Shown one piece after another: positions 61,589-64,000 of a stretch of DNA of 64,000 nucleotides. A model generated the notes under the pieces. That model saw only the letters and a list, made by a program, of their open reading frames with translations, was not told the DNA's origin and ran no database searches. Numbering within the stretch: position 1 is the stretch's first letter; every line of letters starts with the position of its first letter. Both the position numbers and the translations under genes were made by a program. Origin of the DNA: HGM04593 sp045612305 (GTDB lineage Bacteria; Bacteroidota; Bacteroidia; Bacteroidales; Bacteroidaceae); contig JAZKYU010000051.1 of the NCBI GenBank assembly GCA_045612305.1, forward strand, positions 22,914 through 86,913, read 5' to 3'.

Positions 61589-63364
61589 TTAATCCTGGTA
61601 TATCAACTTCCCGTTTGCATAATCCCAGCAGATAGTGCCCTTGTGGCGCATCCATCTATCCCTGTCACAACCCACGCGGAAGATTCGGAACATTTTGCCA
61701 TAAGTGTCAACCGAGAAGATATTAAAGCTATCTTGGTTTTTTGTGCCCGCTGTGCGTGCAGCATCGTTATAATTGTCACCAGCCGCCGACGAATCTACAC
61801 AAATACAAATCTGCCCATCGTAGCCTTTCACCTTGAAGAACTCATCCCAGTGTGTGTGCCCGCAAAGGTAGGCTATAAACTGCACACCGCTACTTGCTAC
61901 AACATCGGCTATGCGAGCATCAGCCTCGGTAGTCGTGGTAGCCTGCAACGAGTGAAAAGGTGTGTCAACCGCAGTGCCTCGGTCGAGGGGATAATGCACC
62001 GCCACAAGAACGTGCAAGCCTGCGCTCTTTGCATTATCTAGCACCTGTGACAGCCAAGCGTGCTGTGCATCGTCGTAACGCATACAATCGAGCGTTATCA
62101 ACCTCACACCCTGCTCGGTGTAGTCTTTGTAGTAGTAGCACCTGCCCTGCTCGGCGGCGTTTTCGGGCTGCACAACACCCCAAGAAGCTATGTAGGGCTC
62201 AAAAAAAGTTTTGTAAACATCCACAGCCGGCACACTAGTCCAGTTTAACTTACCGCTCTCATACCTTGCACCATCGTGGTTGCCTATGCAGTTGAGCACT
62301 TTGCTATTTAGCCAAGAGATACTGCCGTAGGTGTCGTTCACAGTATCACCTGTGTGCAATATATCGTTTATATACTCGGAGTATTTATCGCAAAACTCCA
62401 TCACCCTGTTGTAATTGGTCTTGCTGCCGTGTATGTCGCTAAAGTGCGCAAGAACAAGCTGTGGTGTCTGCGATTTTGTACCCACCTTTGCAGCTCTTGT
62501 AGCGGCAAGCATTTTAGGCACAATATATCTCTCGTCGTTCAAGTAAAGTATAGAACCGTGGTCAAGGGTATCTGTCGTGTCGTGCAACACAAACTGCACA
62601 GCCTCGCCCTTGTTGGCACGCAAGCCTATCTCGTATGTTGCACCCTCTACGGCAGTGAAGTCATAGTAGCTCTTAACATCGAGCGCACCACCCTCATTCT
62701 CTTTGTACACCACTGTAAGCAGTTTCTCCGTACCCGATACAATTTGCTTTATCTGGAAAATTGTTGCACTTTTCGATGTTACTTCATCTTTTCCCCATTT
62801 CGGGTTGGCAACATAAAACCTATATGTGTGACCGGGCAACAAAAAGAGTTCACGTTTAACAAAGGTCATACCCGCACCCAAAACTGAGATATTATAATTT
62901 GACACCGTGCTTATGTTCACCTGCGAGGCAACCTCCTCTACAGCAGTCTGCAACTGTTTTGTCACAATATTCAACTCCTCTATACTTTTCACATCGCCTG
63001 TTTCGCCCAAAGCCAGCATCTCAGCCCAACTACTCCACTCTAAAACATCGTTACCAGAGCCTCTTGTGCGCATATATGTTTGCGTTTTGTTGTTAAGCAC
63101 ATCGACAACGGTTATAGACTGTCCCACAATGAGGCCACTTTGCAAGTTCGTTCTGTTCAAGTTCACAACGACAAGAACAGCGCTCATAGAAACACCCGCT
63201 TCAAAGGGAAGGTCACCACTCTTAACCTCAAGAAGCGATGCCAAATTCTCACCCTCAATCACATAAACACCAGGCTGCACAAGCTCATCAAAAGAGTTTA
63301 TATCGGGCAGTTCACCACCTGTGTTCAATAAAAGTTTGTTGTAATTCAGACTTGTAGTTTTCAT
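61589..63364 (-). CDS. Phage tail-fibre-like protein with metallophosphoesterase domain
   Basis: 591 residues starting MKTTSLNYNKLLLNTGGELP after AAAAAAGGTAACAAA. No signal peptide. Residues 1-130 (FDELVQPGVYVIEG, TQTYMRTRGSGNDVLEWSSW) are the pyocin-knob-like repeat found in phage tail fibres. A beta-rich middle follows. From about residue 300 there is a calcineurin-like phosphoesterase with VLAHFSDIHGSKT, ILHTGDTVND, NCIGNHDG, VHYPLD and YLCGHTHWDEFF, all metal ligands kept. It is likely a particle adhesin that also cleaves a phosphorylated surface polymer. It carries shared promoter copy D although host genes separate it from the other particle genes by over 6 kb. Confidence 0.78.
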   Translation of the reverse strand: MKTTSLNYNKLLLNTGGELPDINSFDELVQPGVYVIEGENLASLLEVKSGDLPFEAGVSMSAVLVVVNLNRTNLQSGLIVGQSITVVDVLNNKTQTYMRTRGSGNDVLEWSSWAEMLALGETGDVKSIEELNIVTKQLQTAVEEVASQVNISTVSNYNISVLGAGMTFVKRELFLLPGHTYRFYVANPKWGKDEVTSKSATIFQIKQIVSGTEKLLTVVYKENEGGALDVKSYYDFTAVEGATYEIGLRANKGEAVQFVLHDTTDTLDHGSILYLNDERYIVPKMLAATRAAKVGTKSQTPQLVLAHFSDIHGSKTNYNRVMEFCDKYSEYINDILHTGDTVNDTYGSISWLNSKVLNCIGNHDGARYESGKLNWTSVPAVDVYKTFFEPYIASWGVVQPENAAEQGRCYYYKDYTEQGVRLITLDCMRYDDAQHAWLSQVLDNAKSAGLHVLVAVHYPLDRGTAVDTPFHSLQATTTTEADARIADVVASSGVQFIAYLCGHTHWDEFFKVKGYDGQICICVDSSAAGDNYNDAARTAGTKNQDSFNIFSVDTYGKMFRIFRVGCDRDRWMRHKGTICWDYANGKLIYQD

Positions 63365-63381
63365 TTTGTTACCTTTTTTCA

Positions 63382-63428
63382 GGCAAAGAAAACATACAAA
63401 GGCACAGGCGAGGTTGCGATAATAACAA
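63382..63428 (-). promoter_or_regulatory. Shared particle-gene promoter, copy D (tail-fibre-like gene)
   Basis: Plus-strand GGTTGCGATAATAACAA (63412-63428) matches copy A at 16 of 17 bases. After an 11-base gap the minus strand reads TTTGTATGTTTTCTTTGCC (63400-63382). Spacing equals copies A and B. Confidence 0.75.
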
Positions 63429-63558
63429 TATCCCCTCGTGCAACGCGGAACTTTATTTAATTTCACAAAATATCCTCAATTATTCACACAACAAGACCCC
63501 ATAAAAAAATAAAATACAATAGCACCAAAAAGAACTTGTATAATAGGATATTTGTTGC

Positions 63559-63566
63559 TATATTTG
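63559..63566 (+). promoter_or_regulatory. -7 box upstream of the glycosyltransferase gene
   Basis: TATATTTG matches TAnnTTTG, about 120 bases before the ATG at 63687. The gene-free stretch 63429-63686 is AT-rich; a 22-codon reading frame within it is not convincing and I see nothing else there. Confidence 0.5.
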
Positions 63567-63686
63567 CCATAGACTGCGAATATAATGTTGAACACGCCGT
63601 GGGTGCACCCCGAGCTAGTTTTATATATCTCGTTTGTTTCATATTTGTAAAAGATTGTAAACACCTATTTTAGCCCCAATTTAAGG

Positions 63687-64000
63687 TATGAAAAACTATC
63701 CTAAAATATCGGTTATCACCCCATCGTATAACCAAGTGGAGTTCCTTGAGAGAACAATAAAATCCATCACAGAGCAAGATTACCCCAACCTTGAATACAT
63801 CGTTTGCGATGGTGGCTCCACCGACGGGTCTGTAGATATAATAAAAAAATACGAGAGCAAAATCACCTGGTGGTGCAGCGAGAAAGACAAAGGACAGAGC
63901 GACGCGATAAACAAAGGACTAAAACGCGCTACAGGCGACATCGTTTGCTGGATAAACAGCGACGACGTTTTGCTCAAAGGCGCTCTCATGGAATATGCAC
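63687..64000 (+). CDS. Family 2 glycosyltransferase (3' end outside window)
   Basis: The first 104 residues from MKNYPKISVITPSYNQ are the GT-A fold of family 2 enzymes. They contain the nucleotide-binding EYIVCDGGSTDGSVDII, the SEKDKGQSDAINKGL motif and the metal-binding WINSDD. It transfers a sugar from a nucleotide donor, probably for surface polysaccharide. The remaining two thirds lie beyond the window. Confidence 0.92.

Noticed and set aside
1..64000. CRISPR arrays, insertion sequences, integrases, rRNA or tRNA genes
   Set aside because: Both strands were read for them and none could be supported; absence of short degenerate elements cannot be guaranteed by eye.

Overview
The window looks like chromosomal DNA of a member of the Bacteroidales. 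Grounds: many promoters fit the Bacteroidota -7 box TAnnTTTG; leaders are A-rich and mostly lack Shine-Dalgarno sites; the ATP synthase operon has the order atpD-C-(small membrane protein)-B-E-F-H-A-G known from this group; and the anabolic genes are of Bacteroidota type. I found no rRNA, tRNA, CRISPR array, insertion sequence, integrase or replication origin.

Layout. 0-3.8 kb: [FeFe]-hydrogenase maturases hydG (cut by the window edge) and hydE, divergent from a putatively group B hydrogenase. 3.8-22.8 kb: housekeeping genes phoH, purC, aroE, a Rel/SpoT homologue with a degenerate synthetase, pheS, a histidine phosphatase, nth, pgk, a TPR protein, an AspT-type transporter, maeB, a TIGR02757 protein, dapA and ligA, then a small lipoprotein. 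23.4-32.0 kb: phage-like virion genes (portal, a 1640-residue internal protein, two smaller internal-protein candidates) and a divergent small gene. 32.1-40.2 kb: a redox lipoprotein and the complete F1Fo ATP synthase operon. 40.5-54.8 kb: an S24-type repressor, small genes, a nine-gene operon for nozzle, lysis, connector, capsid and scaffold proteins, and a divergent operon with the large terminase. 54.9-61.5 kb: host genes (phosphoesterase, glutamine synthetase, patatin, EamA transporter, panE, SDR). 61.6-63.4 kb: a tail-fibre-like protein with a metallophosphoesterase domain. The window ends inside a family 2 glycosyltransferase.

Main observation. Genes for most of a short-tailed (podovirus-like) particle are present, long and intact, but split into three blocks by essential host operons, with no integrase or replication genes in view. 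Reading the upstream regions by eye, the transcription units of these blocks share one promoter architecture: a 17-base block ending (in gene orientation) in GCAACC, an 11-base gap, then an 18-base block ending in TTTGC. It is very clear at three sites (31.6, 50.1, 63.4 kb), good at 50.28 kb and weaker at 31.68 and 41.15 kb. The host promoters I checked lack it. A dispersed but co-regulated particle gene set is what a domesticated gene transfer agent would look like. The alternatives are a rearranged prophage or an assembly chimera. That interpretation is inference; the promoter similarity is read directly from the sequence.
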